The notes beneath the pieces were generated by a model. That model made no database searches and was not told the DNA's origin. It saw nothing but the letters and a program-made list of their open reading frames with translations. Source: Nonomuraea fuscirosea (GTDB lineage Bacteria; Actinomycetota; Actinomycetes; Streptosporangiales; Streptosporangiaceae). Taken from it: a stretch of 64,000 bases of DNA. The stretch spans positions 62,001-126,000 of the forward strand of contig NZ_PVNG01000008.1 in the NCBI RefSeq assembly GCF_003001935.1, read 5' to 3'. Shown here one piece after another: positions 33,794 to 42,038 of this stretch (position 1 is the stretch's first letter; each line of letters opens with the position of its first letter). The translations under genes and the position numbers were made by a program.

Positions 33794-35308
33794 TCAGGCG
33801 TGTCCGAGCGCCATCCGCAGCGCGCCCGAGGGGTGGCCGGCGCGCCAGGCCACGTGCTGGTCGGGGCGGACCAGGGCGAGCGGCTCGCCGGGCAGGTCCA
33901 CCACGCGCAGCGGCACGCCCAGCTCCCGCGCCTCCGCCACCAGCACGTCCGCCCCCGGCGCGCCGCGGTCGCCGACCAGGCTGAACGCGGGCCCGAGCCG
34001 GTCGTACAGGGACTCACCCGGCGTGAGCCAGCGGTGCGGCAGGCGCTCGCCGCAGCCGGGCGCGACGATCGGGGAGCCCGCGTAGGTGTAGCCGAGCACC
34101 AGGTCCAGGCTGTGGAACTCCCTGTCCTTGGTCCTGCGCACCGCCTCCGCCACGGCCGGGCGCACCCGCTCGAACTCCTCGTCGGGGCCCATCAGCGCCG
34201 GATCGGCCAGCTCTGGAGCGAGGGTGGACATGTTCGCGGCGGCGGTCTCGATCGTGTCGGCGGCGATGGGGCGGCGCTCCCTCTCGTACGTGGCCAGCAG
34301 CGCCTCCGGCGCCCACCCGCGCAGCACGGCGGCCAGCTTCCAGCCGAGGTTGACCGCGTCCCCGATGCCGGTGTTGAAGCCGTGCCCGCCGTAGGGCGGG
34401 TTCTGGTGCGCCGCGTCACCGGCCAGGAACACGCGCCGGCTGGCGTACCGGTCGGCCAGCAACATCCGGGCGGTCCACGGGTCGGTGGCCAGGATCTCCA
34501 CCTCGATGTCGGCCCCGGCCAGGTTCCGCACCAGCCGGACGGGGTCGGCGTCCTGCTCCCGCACCCCCTGCGCGATGCACCACCAGGTCTCCTTCAGGTC
34601 CAGGCGGCCGACCATGCCGGGCTGCTCCGGGTTCAGCACCCAGTAGTGCACGGCGGGGCCGTGCGGCATGCGCTCGGCCAGGCCGGGGGCGCGGAAGACG
34701 ATGTTGTAGTTGGGCCTGGCGTCCTGGCGGCCCTCGTACCGGGAGCCGATCGCCGCCCTGGTCACGCTGCGCGGGCCGTCGCAGCCGACTACGTACCGGG
34801 CGCGTACCTCCTGCTCGGCGCCGTCCGGCGACGCGATCCGCACCGTCACCCCGTCGGCGTCCTCGCGCAGGCCGGTCACCCGCCGCCCGGTCAGCAGCGC
34901 GGCACCGACCGCCTCGCGCAGCACCTCCTCGACCAGCGGCTGCGGCGCCTGCTGGCCGGACTCGGCGGCCAGGTCGGAGCCGACCAGGTCGAGGCCGAAA
35001 CAGCCGCCGATCCTGGTGATCTCCCGGCCGAGCAGGCTGTCCACGAACACCGCCTGGTCCGACCACGACACCGCCAGCGGCGCCCGCGCCCGCAGCGTCT
35101 CCGCCAGCCCCCACCTGCGCAGCAGTTCCATCGAGCGGGCCGAGGTGGTCTTCGCGCGGGGGCGCAGCCACGACACCTGCTCGCGCGGCTCGACGACCAG
35201 GCATTCGACGCCCTGGTACGCCAGCTCGACGGCGGTGGCCAGGCCGACGGGCCCGCCTCCGGCCACCAGCACCGGTACGGAGTCGGGCACGTGCCGAACC
35301 AGGTCCAT
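33794..35308 (-). CDS. FAD-dependent aromatic hydroxylase, class A
   Basis: The 504-aa protein has VPVLVAGGGPVGLATAVELA (FAD GxGxxG), YVVGCDGPRSVTRAAIGS (DG motif) and FLAGDAAHQNPPYGGHGFNT (GD motif) with GIGDAVNLGWKLAAV. A C-terminal extension of about 130 residues ends in a thioredoxin-like segment (ADVLVAEARELGVPLRVVDL), as in MhpA- and phenol-type hydroxylases and in polyketide tailoring enzymes such as PgaE. It would hydroxylate an aromatic ring with NAD(P)H and oxygen. It is divergent from the P450 with a 170-nt intergenic region holding an 8-bp inverted repeat. Both could tailor one compound, but no biosynthetic core is nearby. Confidence 0.88.
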   Translation of the reverse strand: MDLVRHVPDSVPVLVAGGGPVGLATAVELAYQGVECLVVEPREQVSWLRPRAKTTSARSMELLRRWGLAETLRARAPLAVSWSDQAVFVDSLLGREITRIGGCFGLDLVGSDLAAESGQQAPQPLVEEVLREAVGAALLTGRRVTGLREDADGVTVRIASPDGAEQEVRARYVVGCDGPRSVTRAAIGSRYEGRQDARPNYNIVFRAPGLAERMPHGPAVHYWVLNPEQPGMVGRLDLKETWWCIAQGVREQDADPVRLVRNLAGADIEVEILATDPWTARMLLADRYASRRVFLAGDAAHQNPPYGGHGFNTGIGDAVNLGWKLAAVLRGWAPEALLATYERERRPIAADTIETAAANMSTLAPELADPALMGPDEEFERVRPAVAEAVRRTKDREFHSLDLVLGYTYAGSPIVAPGCGERLPHRWLTPGESLYDRLGPAFSLVGDRGAPGADVLVAEARELGVPLRVVDLPGEPLALVRPDQHVAWRAGHPSGALRMALGHA

Positions 35309-35320
35309 GGACGTCCTATT

Positions 35321-35351
35321 CGTCAGGATGATGAGAGGTATATTCCTGACG
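35321..35351. promoter_or_regulatory. CGTCAGGA/TCCTGACG inverted repeat
   Basis: Perfect 8-bp arms (35321-35328 and 35344-35351) are separated by 15 nt and lie between the divergent hydroxylase and P450. The interval holds an AT-rich core, GGTATATT. It is a candidate operator for an unlinked regulator. Confidence 0.5.
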
Positions 35352-35478
35352 CCGTACGGCCCGCGTCAATGCGGCCATGATTCTGGTACGACCGCACAAC
35401 GATTGAAGATCGCAACTAGAGGACCCGGGTCCCGATCAGTAGCGTGCTAGCAAAAACCGGGACCATCCAGGGGACTGC

Positions 35479-36675
35479 ATGAGCGAGACCTCGACGATGC
35501 CGCTGCACATGCGGCGGGTGGAGTTCGATCCGGCGCCTGAGCTGGCGGCCGCGCGCGACGAGGAGCGGGTCAAGAGGGTACAGACGGCGTTCGGAGCCGA
35601 CGCCTGGCTGGTGACGCGGTACGCGGACGTACGCGAGGTGCTGGGCGACGCCGAGCGGTTCAAGGTCGCCCCGCAGACCATCGCGCGGCTGCCGGGAGCG
35701 CCGCCGATGACGGAGGAGCAGCTCGCCAAGGTGCGCGCGGGCAACCTGCTCGGCCTCGACCCGCCCGAGCACACCCGGCTGCGCCGGATGCTGACGCCCG
35801 AGTTCACCATCCGCCGCATGCGCCGCCTCGAACCGCGCATCGACGCCATCGTCAACGACCACCTCGACGCCATGGAGGCCGCCGGGTCGCCCGCCGACCT
35901 GGTGCCGGCGTTCGCGCTGCCGATCCCGGCGCTGGTGATCTGCGAGCTGCTCGGGGTGCCGTACGAGGACCGGGAGGACTTCCAGCGGCGGACCAACAGG
36001 ATGCTCGACATGAGCGTGCCGGGCGAGGAGCGGATGATGCTCCAGTTCCAGCAGCGCTCCTACATGGAGGGGCTGGTCGCCCGCATCCAGCAGGACCCGG
36101 GCGAGGAACTGCTGGGCATGCTCGTCCGCGAGCACGGCGACGACCTGTCGACCGACGAGCTGGTCGGGATCGGCGGGCTGCTGCTGTTCGCCGGGCACGA
36201 GACCACCTCCAACATGCTCTCCCTGGGCACGCTCGCCCTGCTGCGCCACCCCGAGCAGCTCGACCTGCTCAGGAAGGAGCCGGAGCGGATCGACGCCACG
36301 GTCGAGGAGCTGCTGCGCTGGCTCAGCATCGTCAACTCGGGCACCACCAAGGTCGCGACCGCCGACACGGAGATCGGCGGGCAGCCGATCGCGGAGGGTG
36401 ACCTGGTCCTCGTCTCCCTGCCCGCCGCCAACCGGGACAAGGGGCTCATCCCCGACGCGGACACGTTCGACCTCACCCGCGGCGCCCCCGGCCACGTCGC
36501 CTTCGGCCACGGCGTGCACCACTGCCTGGGCGCCCCGCTGGCCCGCATGGAGCTGCGCACCGCGCTGCCCGCCCTGCTCCGCCGCTTCCCCGGGCTGCGC
36601 ACCACGGACAACACCCCGCAGTTCCGCACGTCCAGCATCGTGTACGGCATGGCCTCCCTGGAGGTGGCCTGGTGA
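35479..36675 (+). CDS. Cytochrome P450
   Basis: The 398-aa enzyme shows the P450 landmarks in order: the I-helix AGHETTSNML with the acid-alcohol pair reading E-T, the K-helix E-x-x-R as EELLRW, and the heme loop FGHGVHHCLGAPLARMELR with the axial Cys. Length and motifs fit soluble actinomycete P450s of the CYP105/107 type. It needs a ferredoxin and reductase, neither of which is adjacent. The start at 35479 follows a GGGG run. The gene is divergent from the flavin hydroxylase and precedes the Asp-Arg repeat protein by 87 nt. Confidence 0.93.
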   Translation: MSETSTMPLHMRRVEFDPAPELAAARDEERVKRVQTAFGADAWLVTRYADVREVLGDAERFKVAPQTIARLPGAPPMTEEQLAKVRAGNLLGLDPPEHTRLRRMLTPEFTIRRMRRLEPRIDAIVNDHLDAMEAAGSPADLVPAFALPIPALVICELLGVPYEDREDFQRRTNRMLDMSVPGEERMMLQFQQRSYMEGLVARIQQDPGEELLGMLVREHGDDLSTDELVGIGGLLLFAGHETTSNMLSLGTLALLRHPEQLDLLRKEPERIDATVEELLRWLSIVNSGTTKVATADTEIGGQPIAEGDLVLVSLPAANRDKGLIPDADTFDLTRGAPGHVAFGHGVHHCLGAPLARMELRTALPALLRRFPGLRTTDNTPQFRTSSIVYGMASLEVAW

Positions 36676-36762
36676 CGCGGACGCTTCGGCGGGCCCGCCC
36701 TTAGCGGCGGCACTTCGGGGAACACTGTCAATGTAGGCACGCGGCTCTTAGCGGAGACGGCG

Positions 36763-37506
36763 ATGACAGGCGAAGACGGCCGGCAGCCGACGGTGTCCAG
36801 GCGGGACCGGCCCCGGGCCCGCGAGCTCAGCGCACGGGAGCGCGACGAGCAGGGCGGCACGCGCGACCGTGCCGCCACCGAACGCGACGAGGCGGCGCGG
36901 CGGCGCGACCTGCGGGCCACCGCCAGGGACGAGGAGGCGCTGCCGCGCGTCCGGCGGCTGGAGCGGCTCCGCCAGGAGAACGACGAGCACGACCGCCGGG
37001 TCCACGACCTGCTCTGGGAGGCCGAGCGCCGCGACCGCGCGGCCGAGGAACGCGACCGGGCCGCCGCCGACCGGCACCGGGCGCAGGCCGAGCGGGGCGA
37101 GGGCACCGACGAGCTCTGGCGGCTGCTGGCCCTGGACCGTGACTCGGCGGCGGCCGACCGGGAGCGGAACCGGCTCGACCGCGCCGCGATCCGCGCCGAA
37201 CTTGCCGCCCTGCGCGACGACCGGGTCCAGCTCGAACGCGAGCAGGGACAGGAGCGGCGCGTCGCCGCGCTGGATCGCTCGTCGAGCGCGGACGACCGCC
37301 GGGCCAGCGCCCGCGACCGGCAGGACGGCGCCCACGACCGCCACGCCAGCCTGCTCGACCGCCTCGCCAGCGCCCGCGACCGCCGCTACGCCCGCCTGTA
37401 CCGGTTCCGGACACGGGAGGCCCGGCCGGATTACGCCGGCTACTACGTCAGATGGACCTTCAGCCACGCGCGGACCGACAGAACCCCCTGGCCCCGGTCC
37501 CGCTGA
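36763..37506 (+). CDS. Heptad Asp-Arg repeat protein, 247 aa
   Basis: The protein is about one-third Arg plus Asp/Glu with no hydrophobic core. Repeats step by exactly seven residues: RDRAAEE, RDRAAAD, RHRAQAE in the middle and DRSSSAD, DRRASAR, DRQDGAH, DRHASLL, DRLASAR, DRRYARL near the C terminus. This predicts a long charged helix, perhaps a single alpha helix or coiled coil. The last 35 residues (DYAGYYVRWTFSH) differ and could be a docking tail. Similar repeats occur as linkers in some actinomycete signalling proteins. Function is unknown. A larger frame across this region in another phase is antisense-like noise. Confidence 0.65.
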   Translation: MTGEDGRQPTVSRRDRPRARELSARERDEQGGTRDRAATERDEAARRRDLRATARDEEALPRVRRLERLRQENDEHDRRVHDLLWEAERRDRAAEERDRAAADRHRAQAERGEGTDELWRLLALDRDSAAADRERNRLDRAAIRAELAALRDDRVQLEREQGQERRVAALDRSSSADDRRASARDRQDGAHDRHASLLDRLASARDRRYARLYRFRTREARPDYAGYYVRWTFSHARTDRTPWPRSR

Positions 37507-37705
37507 GCAGCCCACGTCGGAACGTGAAAGACAGCGGGTGGCCACGGAAACAAGACGGTGCCCGGAAGCGATGAACTGTATGACCTGCCGTCGATGCGCG
37601 GGCTCGTGCGCCGAAGACACGGTCGCGGGGCGAGGTACGGGCTGCCCCGTGAGACCTCGGACGATGCCGAGGCAGCTGGGTGAAGTGAGGCGAAGGGGGA
37701 ATACC

Positions 37706-39475
37706 TTGGCCGATGACCTGCCTGCTCAAGCTCCTACGGGCGGCTCCGGTGACGACGATGCGGGACGTCGCGCTCGCATTCTCGGAATCGCGGTGGTCTT
37801 CACCAGTGTGGCAGGCGTCCTGCAGTGGTTCATCGGCGATGACGCCGGGTTGGTCCGGCGGCTGACGGGCCTGCTCGCGACCGCTGTCGCCGCGCTGTTC
37901 ACCTTCGTGGCGTGGGAGCGAAGCGTCGCGCGCCGTCGCCGCGCGGCAGTCGGCTTCTGCACCGCCGCGGTGGTCATGACGGGTGTGGCCGCGATAGTCC
38001 TGTGGAGTGCGTCCCCACCGGCGGAGTCTCCACCTGCCGCGGCCCCGTCGAAGGATGCGCCCCCACCGTCGCCGCTGGCGATATTCACCCTGGCCGGCGA
38101 TTTCCCGGCGGCCGTGTCGGACGAATTGGCCAGCTATCAACGACCGATGTACGCCGGGGACCTCGTCGTCACGTCGGACGGGAACCTGCTCGCGACCAGC
38201 GGAGCCACCATCGAGCGCATTACGCGGGACCGCGCTGTTGAGCTCGTGGCCGGTCGGCCCTTCGTCCACGGCACCACCGGTGACGGCGGAGCGGCCCTGG
38301 ACGCGACCTTCGACTCCCCGGCAGGCGTCGCCGTCCGCCCTGACGGAGCCGTCGTCTTGACGGACGACCGGGCTCAGGCGCTCCGGATCGTAAGTGAGGA
38401 CGGGAAAGTCAGCAGTATCCCGGCGGTCGGCGAGGACGAACTTAAGGCCCCCGGCGGCATCGCTGTGACCGCTGACGGCCGCACTGTGGTGGCGGACTTC
38501 GGCGGCCATCGGGTGGTGGCCGTCGACGACGAGGGACGGCTCACCGTGATCGCGGGGACAGGGTTCGCCGGCTTCGGTGGCGACGGCGGGCCGGCAGTGG
38601 CCGCACGGTTGAGGGAACCTTCTGATGTCGAGGTTCTTCCTGACGGATCGTTGATCATCGTGGACCAGGGGAACGCTAGGATCCGCCGGGTCTCCGCCGA
38701 CGGGACGATCGACACCATCGCCGGAGCCGGGCCGAAAAAGGGCCGCCAGGGGAGCGGCCTGCCCGCGACCGCCAGCCGGTTCGGCGGGGCGATGGACGCG
38801 GCGGTGCGCCCTGATGGCGGCATCCTCATCGTCGACACGGAGAGCGATTTGTTACGCACGATCGCCGCCGACGGCACCCTGCGGACTCTCGCCGGCGATC
38901 GGACCCCGGTGGATCGTGGCGACGGCGGTCCTCCCGAGCAGGCCGGCCTCGCCGATCCGAGCTCGGTCGCCGTCGCGCCCGACGGGGTCGTCTTCGTGGC
39001 CACCGCCTCCCGCGTACGCGCGATCGGCCGACCCGAGCACTTCGGCAGGTGGACCGCGACGCCGACCACCGCCCAGAAGGTGGAGAAACCAACGTTCAGC
39101 GGCTGGTTGTGGCAAGGACCGGGCATGGCTGATCTACTCCTGCGCTACTTGGCCGAGCATCAGCACGAGACCGTCTATCTGGACGTTCGCATCGAGGCAC
39201 CGGACAAGAAGATCTCCTCTTACGAGGAAGGCAGTAACACCATCCAGATCCCGGACGCCTGCAGTGCCGGCGGGAGCGGACCCGGCCCCGGGGAACTCGC
39301 CTGCGATCAGGACTACCTCACCGTGCACGGTGATCCCGGCGCCTTCGCCTACGAAAGCGGGTGGTTCGTCCTGCGCGGGGACTACCGCTGGCGAGGCTCC
39401 TACGGCCCTCGTGGCGATATGGATTCCCACGGCCCGACCCAGGCCTCGATGTACTACGCCCTCGAATCGGCGTGA
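37706..39475 (+). CDS. Membrane-anchored NHL-repeat propeller protein
   Basis: I choose the TTG at 37706 because AGGGGGA lies 6-12 nt upstream; ATG at 37664 is an alternative. The 589-aa protein has three membrane helices (ILGIAVVFTSVAGVLQWFI; LTGLLATAVAALFTFVAW; CTAAVVMTGVAAIVLW), a Pro-rich linker, and then NHL-type repeats such as GDGGPAVAARLREPSDVEVL and PDGSLIIVDQGNARIRRVS. Each blade has the usual PDG-x-hydrophobic-D pattern. The last 130 residues (GWLWQGPGMADLLLRYLAE onward) form an extra domain I do not recognise. The propeller would face outside. Function is unknown; binding of a ligand or partner is likely. Confidence 0.75.
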   Translation: MADDLPAQAPTGGSGDDDAGRRARILGIAVVFTSVAGVLQWFIGDDAGLVRRLTGLLATAVAALFTFVAWERSVARRRRAAVGFCTAAVVMTGVAAIVLWSASPPAESPPAAAPSKDAPPPSPLAIFTLAGDFPAAVSDELASYQRPMYAGDLVVTSDGNLLATSGATIERITRDRAVELVAGRPFVHGTTGDGGAALDATFDSPAGVAVRPDGAVVLTDDRAQALRIVSEDGKVSSIPAVGEDELKAPGGIAVTADGRTVVADFGGHRVVAVDDEGRLTVIAGTGFAGFGGDGGPAVAARLREPSDVEVLPDGSLIIVDQGNARIRRVSADGTIDTIAGAGPKKGRQGSGLPATASRFGGAMDAAVRPDGGILIVDTESDLLRTIAADGTLRTLAGDRTPVDRGDGGPPEQAGLADPSSVAVAPDGVVFVATASRVRAIGRPEHFGRWTATPTTAQKVEKPTFSGWLWQGPGMADLLLRYLAEHQHETVYLDVRIEAPDKKISSYEEGSNTIQIPDACSAGGSGPGPGELACDQDYLTVHGDPGAFAYESGWFVLRGDYRWRGSYGPRGDMDSHGPTQASMYYALESA

Positions 39476-39512
39476 CGGCACCTGCCGCCCTCGGCCGGGC
39501 GCGGCAAGCGAC

Positions 39513-39617
39513 TCACTTGCGGTGGCGGAGCGCCGTTCGCACGGCGGTGTAGATGATCAGCCAGAGGATCGCCACGAAGAGCAGGAACTGGATGATTTCA
39601 GGGAGACCGAGATTCAT
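39513..39617 (-). CDS. Small membrane protein, 34 aa
   Basis: The frame encodes MNLGLPEIIQFLLFVAILWL followed by IIYTAVRTALRHRK. It has a single strongly hydrophobic helix and a basic tail, which places the C terminus inside by the positive-inside rule. AGGA lies about 9 nt before the ATG. It is convergent with the NHL protein (37-nt gap). Short proteins of this kind are often missed; expression is not proven. Confidence 0.6.
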   Translation of the reverse strand: MNLGLPEIIQFLLFVAILWLIIYTAVRTALRHRK

Positions 39618-39684
39618 GCCCGCATCCTAGGGTTTCCGCGGTTGAGCATCCGTTGATTATCGGTGGAACCAGGCAGGCGGGGTC

Positions 39685-40380
39685 CTACGCGGCCGGGCGC
39701 AGGGTGTAGCCGACGCCGCGGACGGTGTGGATCATCGGCTCGCGCCGGGCGTCGATCTTTCTGCGCAGGTAGGAGATGTACAGCTCGACCACGTTGGCCC
39801 GGCCGCCGAAGTCGTAGGACCAGACCCGGTCGAGGATGTGCGCCTTGCTGAGCACCCGGCCGGGGCTGCGCATCAGCAGGCGCAGCAGCTCGTACTCGGT
39901 GGGCGAGAGCCGGATGTCCACGCCGTCCCGCCGCGCCCGCCGGGTCCGCTGGTCAAGGGTGAGGTCCCCGACGACGAGTCGGAGAGCGGGCGGGCGGCGC
40001 AGCAGGCCGTGCAGCCGGAGGACGACCTCCTCCGCAGTGAACGGTTTCGTCACGTAGTCGCCGGCCCCCGCGCGCAGCCCGGCCAGCCCCTCGTCCAGGC
40101 GGTCCGTCGTGGTCAGGTACAGGACGGGCACGCCGGGCAGCCTGACGTCGGCCGCGCCGGGCATGGTGGCGTCGAGCACGACCGCGTCGGGGCGCGCGCA
40201 CCGGGCCGCGCGGGCGGCCGCGCCGCCGTCGTACGCGCCGCGGACCCGCCACGACGCCTGCCGCGCCAGCGTGGAGCGGAGCCTCGTCAGTGCGGGCTCG
40301 CCGGCCACGACGAGGATGTCGGCGGCACCGCCGGGCCGGCGCACGGGCTGGGCGGAAACGTTCGCGCTGGACGTGTGCAT
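39685..40380 (-). CDS. OmpR/PhoB-type response regulator with degenerate receiver
   Basis: The 231-aa protein ends in a clear winged helix: LRLVVGDLTLDQRTRRARRD, LSPTEYELLRLLMRSPGRVL and VVELYISYLRRKID. The receiver keeps the phospho-acceptor region DAVVLDATMPG, Thr in YLTTTD and Lys in YVTKPF. However, the acidic pair normally found near the start (as in VVDDEP) reads VVAGEP, so Mg binding should be impaired. The segment after the acceptor Asp is also short. No histidine kinase is next to it. It may act without phosphorylation or bind another signal. Confidence 0.88.
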   Translation of the reverse strand: MHTSSANVSAQPVRRPGGAADILVVAGEPALTRLRSTLARQASWRVRGAYDGGAAARAARCARPDAVVLDATMPGAADVRLPGVPVLYLTTTDRLDEGLAGLRAGAGDYVTKPFTAEEVVLRLHGLLRRPPALRLVVGDLTLDQRTRRARRDGVDIRLSPTEYELLRLLMRSPGRVLSKAHILDRVWSYDFGGRANVVELYISYLRRKIDARREPMIHTVRGVGYTLRPAA

Positions 40381-40493
40381 GCTCGTGACGATGACGCCCT
40401 TGCATGAGCGTTCGATGAACGCCGCTTAGTAATCCGCTGTGAACCGTGACCGGCACCCTCCGCGCCTTCATGACGGGCCGCCCGGCGGGGGCT

Positions 40494-40522
40494 TTACTCG
40501 GAACAATCCACCCCTAGAGTAA
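40494..40522. promoter_or_regulatory. TTACTC/GAGTAA inverted repeat
   Basis: Perfect 6-bp arms (40494-40499 and 40517-40522) are 17 nt apart in the intergenic region between the divergent response regulator and the propeller gene. It could be a binding site for the OmpR-type protein, but this is only positional inference. Confidence 0.35.
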
Positions 40523-40586
40523 TCGAATCACTACTCAACGTTACGATGGCGAAGTTCGCTCATCTATCACTCCAGGGGGCTGGAAA

Positions 40587-41990
40587 ATGACTGACGAGAC
40601 CCGGGCCGGCAAGGTCGGGACCGACACGGCCGAGGAGTCGGCGCTCGACGGTGAGGCCGTTCTGCTGCACTCTCAGGACGACCCGGTGGCCTCCGCCGCC
40701 GTCGACGCGGCCGTCGAGACGGAGCTGCTCGACGACGCCCCCGCCCGTCAGGTGGCCGACGCCAGGCGGGAGAGCGAGCGGCAGATCGCCGCGCTCACCC
40801 CCAAGGACCAGGAGCGGGTGCAGCGGATCCAGCGTGAGCTGCGCACGATGGGCGCCGACGTCTGGCCGGTGGCCAGGTGGTGGGGTTACGAGATCCACCT
40901 GAACGAGTCGGCCGCGCTGCTGGCCGCCGAGCTGCCGCAGCTCATCGGCGAGAGCGCGGGCACCGTGATCGGCTCCTGGCTGGCGCCGATCGTCGAGCGT
41001 TCCGTGCGGGCCAGGTCGGAGTGGATCGCCTCGATCGCCCGCCCGTACGGTGTCCGGCTCGTCTCGCCGTGGACCGCGCCCGGCATGCTCGTACCGGCCC
41101 GCCAGGACGGCAGGCCCGCCGGTGAGGCCGGCCTGCGCTGGGCGGTGCACGAGCCCGGCGAGGGCTGGAGCCGCGATCAGCGCTTCGTCGACCACTTCGG
41201 CGGGTCGAGCCCCGCCCTGGCCCAGTTCCAGGACCGGCTCTTCCTGGCGCACCGCGGCAAGGCGGGCGACTCCAACCTGTGGTGGACGGTCTACGACGCC
41301 GAGCAGGGCTGGAGCGACGACGAGCGATTCCCCCGGCACCTCAGCGCCGCGGCCCCGGCGCTGGCCGCGTACGACGGGCAGCTGTTCTGCGTGCACAGGG
41401 GCGCCGGTGCGGACGAGTCGCTGTGGTGGACCCGCTGGGACGGGGCTAGCTGGAGCGACGACGAGCGATTCCCGCAGCACTTCAGCCGGACGGCTCCGGC
41501 GCTGGCGGCGTACGACGGGCAGCTGTTCTGCGTGCACAGAGGCGCGGGCGCGGACGAGTCGCTGTGGTGGACCCGCTGGGACGGCGCCCGCTGGAGCCAG
41601 GACCAGCGGCTGCCTGGCCACTCTTCGCGCTCGAACCCGGCGCTGGCCACCTACCGCGGCCACCTCTACTGCGTGCACCGCGGCGCCGGCGGGGACACGG
41701 CGCTGTGGTGGACCCGTTGGGACGGCGGGAAGTGGAGCGCCGACCAGAAGCTGCCCGCGCACCACACCACCGAGGGCCCGGCCCTGACCGTCTACAAGGA
41801 CCGGCTCTACTGTGTGCACCGCGGCGCCTCCGACCAGAGCCTGTGGTGGAGCAGCTTCAACGGCTCCGGCTGGCTCCCCGACGAGCGGCTGCCCGACCAC
41901 CACAGCGCCGAGGGCCCGGCCGTCATCGCCTACCGCGACAAGAACGCCACCCGCGACCAGCTCCTGTGCGTGCACCGCGGCGTGCGCTGA
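40587..41990 (+). CDS. Six-repeat propeller protein with N-terminal amphipathic segment
   Basis: The 467-aa protein has no signal peptide. Residues 1-90 are acidic and helical. A second segment (about 95-165) alternates hydrophobic and polar residues (WWGYEIHLNESAALLAAELP to GVRLVSPWTAPGMLVP) and could insert in or bind to a membrane. The rest is 47-residue repeats with PALAAYDGQLFCVHRGAGAD and ESLWWTRWDG. Five full copies are visible, and N- and C-terminal halves could close a sixth, as in six-blade propellers. Two repeats are nearly identical in DNA. This resembles fucose- or GlcNAc-binding lectins, but carbohydrate binding is unproven. Confidence 0.7.
   Translation: MTDETRAGKVGTDTAEESALDGEAVLLHSQDDPVASAAVDAAVETELLDDAPARQVADARRESERQIAALTPKDQERVQRIQRELRTMGADVWPVARWWGYEIHLNESAALLAAELPQLIGESAGTVIGSWLAPIVERSVRARSEWIASIARPYGVRLVSPWTAPGMLVPARQDGRPAGEAGLRWAVHEPGEGWSRDQRFVDHFGGSSPALAQFQDRLFLAHRGKAGDSNLWWTVYDAEQGWSDDERFPRHLSAAAPALAAYDGQLFCVHRGAGADESLWWTRWDGASWSDDERFPQHFSRTAPALAAYDGQLFCVHRGAGADESLWWTRWDGARWSQDQRLPGHSSRSNPALATYRGHLYCVHRGAGGDTALWWTRWDGGKWSADQKLPAHHTTEGPALTVYKDRLYCVHRGASDQSLWWSSFNGSGWLPDERLPDHHSAEGPAVIAYRDKNATRDQLLCVHRGVR
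41355..41636 (+). repeat. 141-bp repeats in the propeller gene
   Basis: Two neighbouring copies begin CCGGCGCTGG at 41355 and 41496, exactly 141 nt (47 codons) apart, and are nearly identical in DNA. This suggests recent duplication or gene conversion of one propeller blade. Confidence 0.85.
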
Positions 41991-42038
41991 ACGCCGAGTG
42001 CCGGCTCGCGCGGCGAGCCGGCACTCTCCTTCGCCGCT

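Noticed and set aside
35416..36522. Long minus-strand frame over the P450 gene
   Set aside because: It is an antisense shadow of the P450, whose I-helix, K-helix and heme motifs are clear on the plus strand.
33794..36675. Antibiotic biosynthetic cluster suggested by flavin hydroxylase, P450, epimerase and SARP regulator
   Set aside because: No polyketide, peptide synthetase, terpene or RiPP core gene occurs in the window, and the genes are spread among unrelated transport and signalling genes.
36869..37705. Upstream extension of the NHL protein frame through the Asp-Arg gene
   Set aside because: It overlaps the repeat protein in another phase and gives Arg/Thr-rich low-complexity sequence; the TTG at 37706 with AGGGGGA is a better start.
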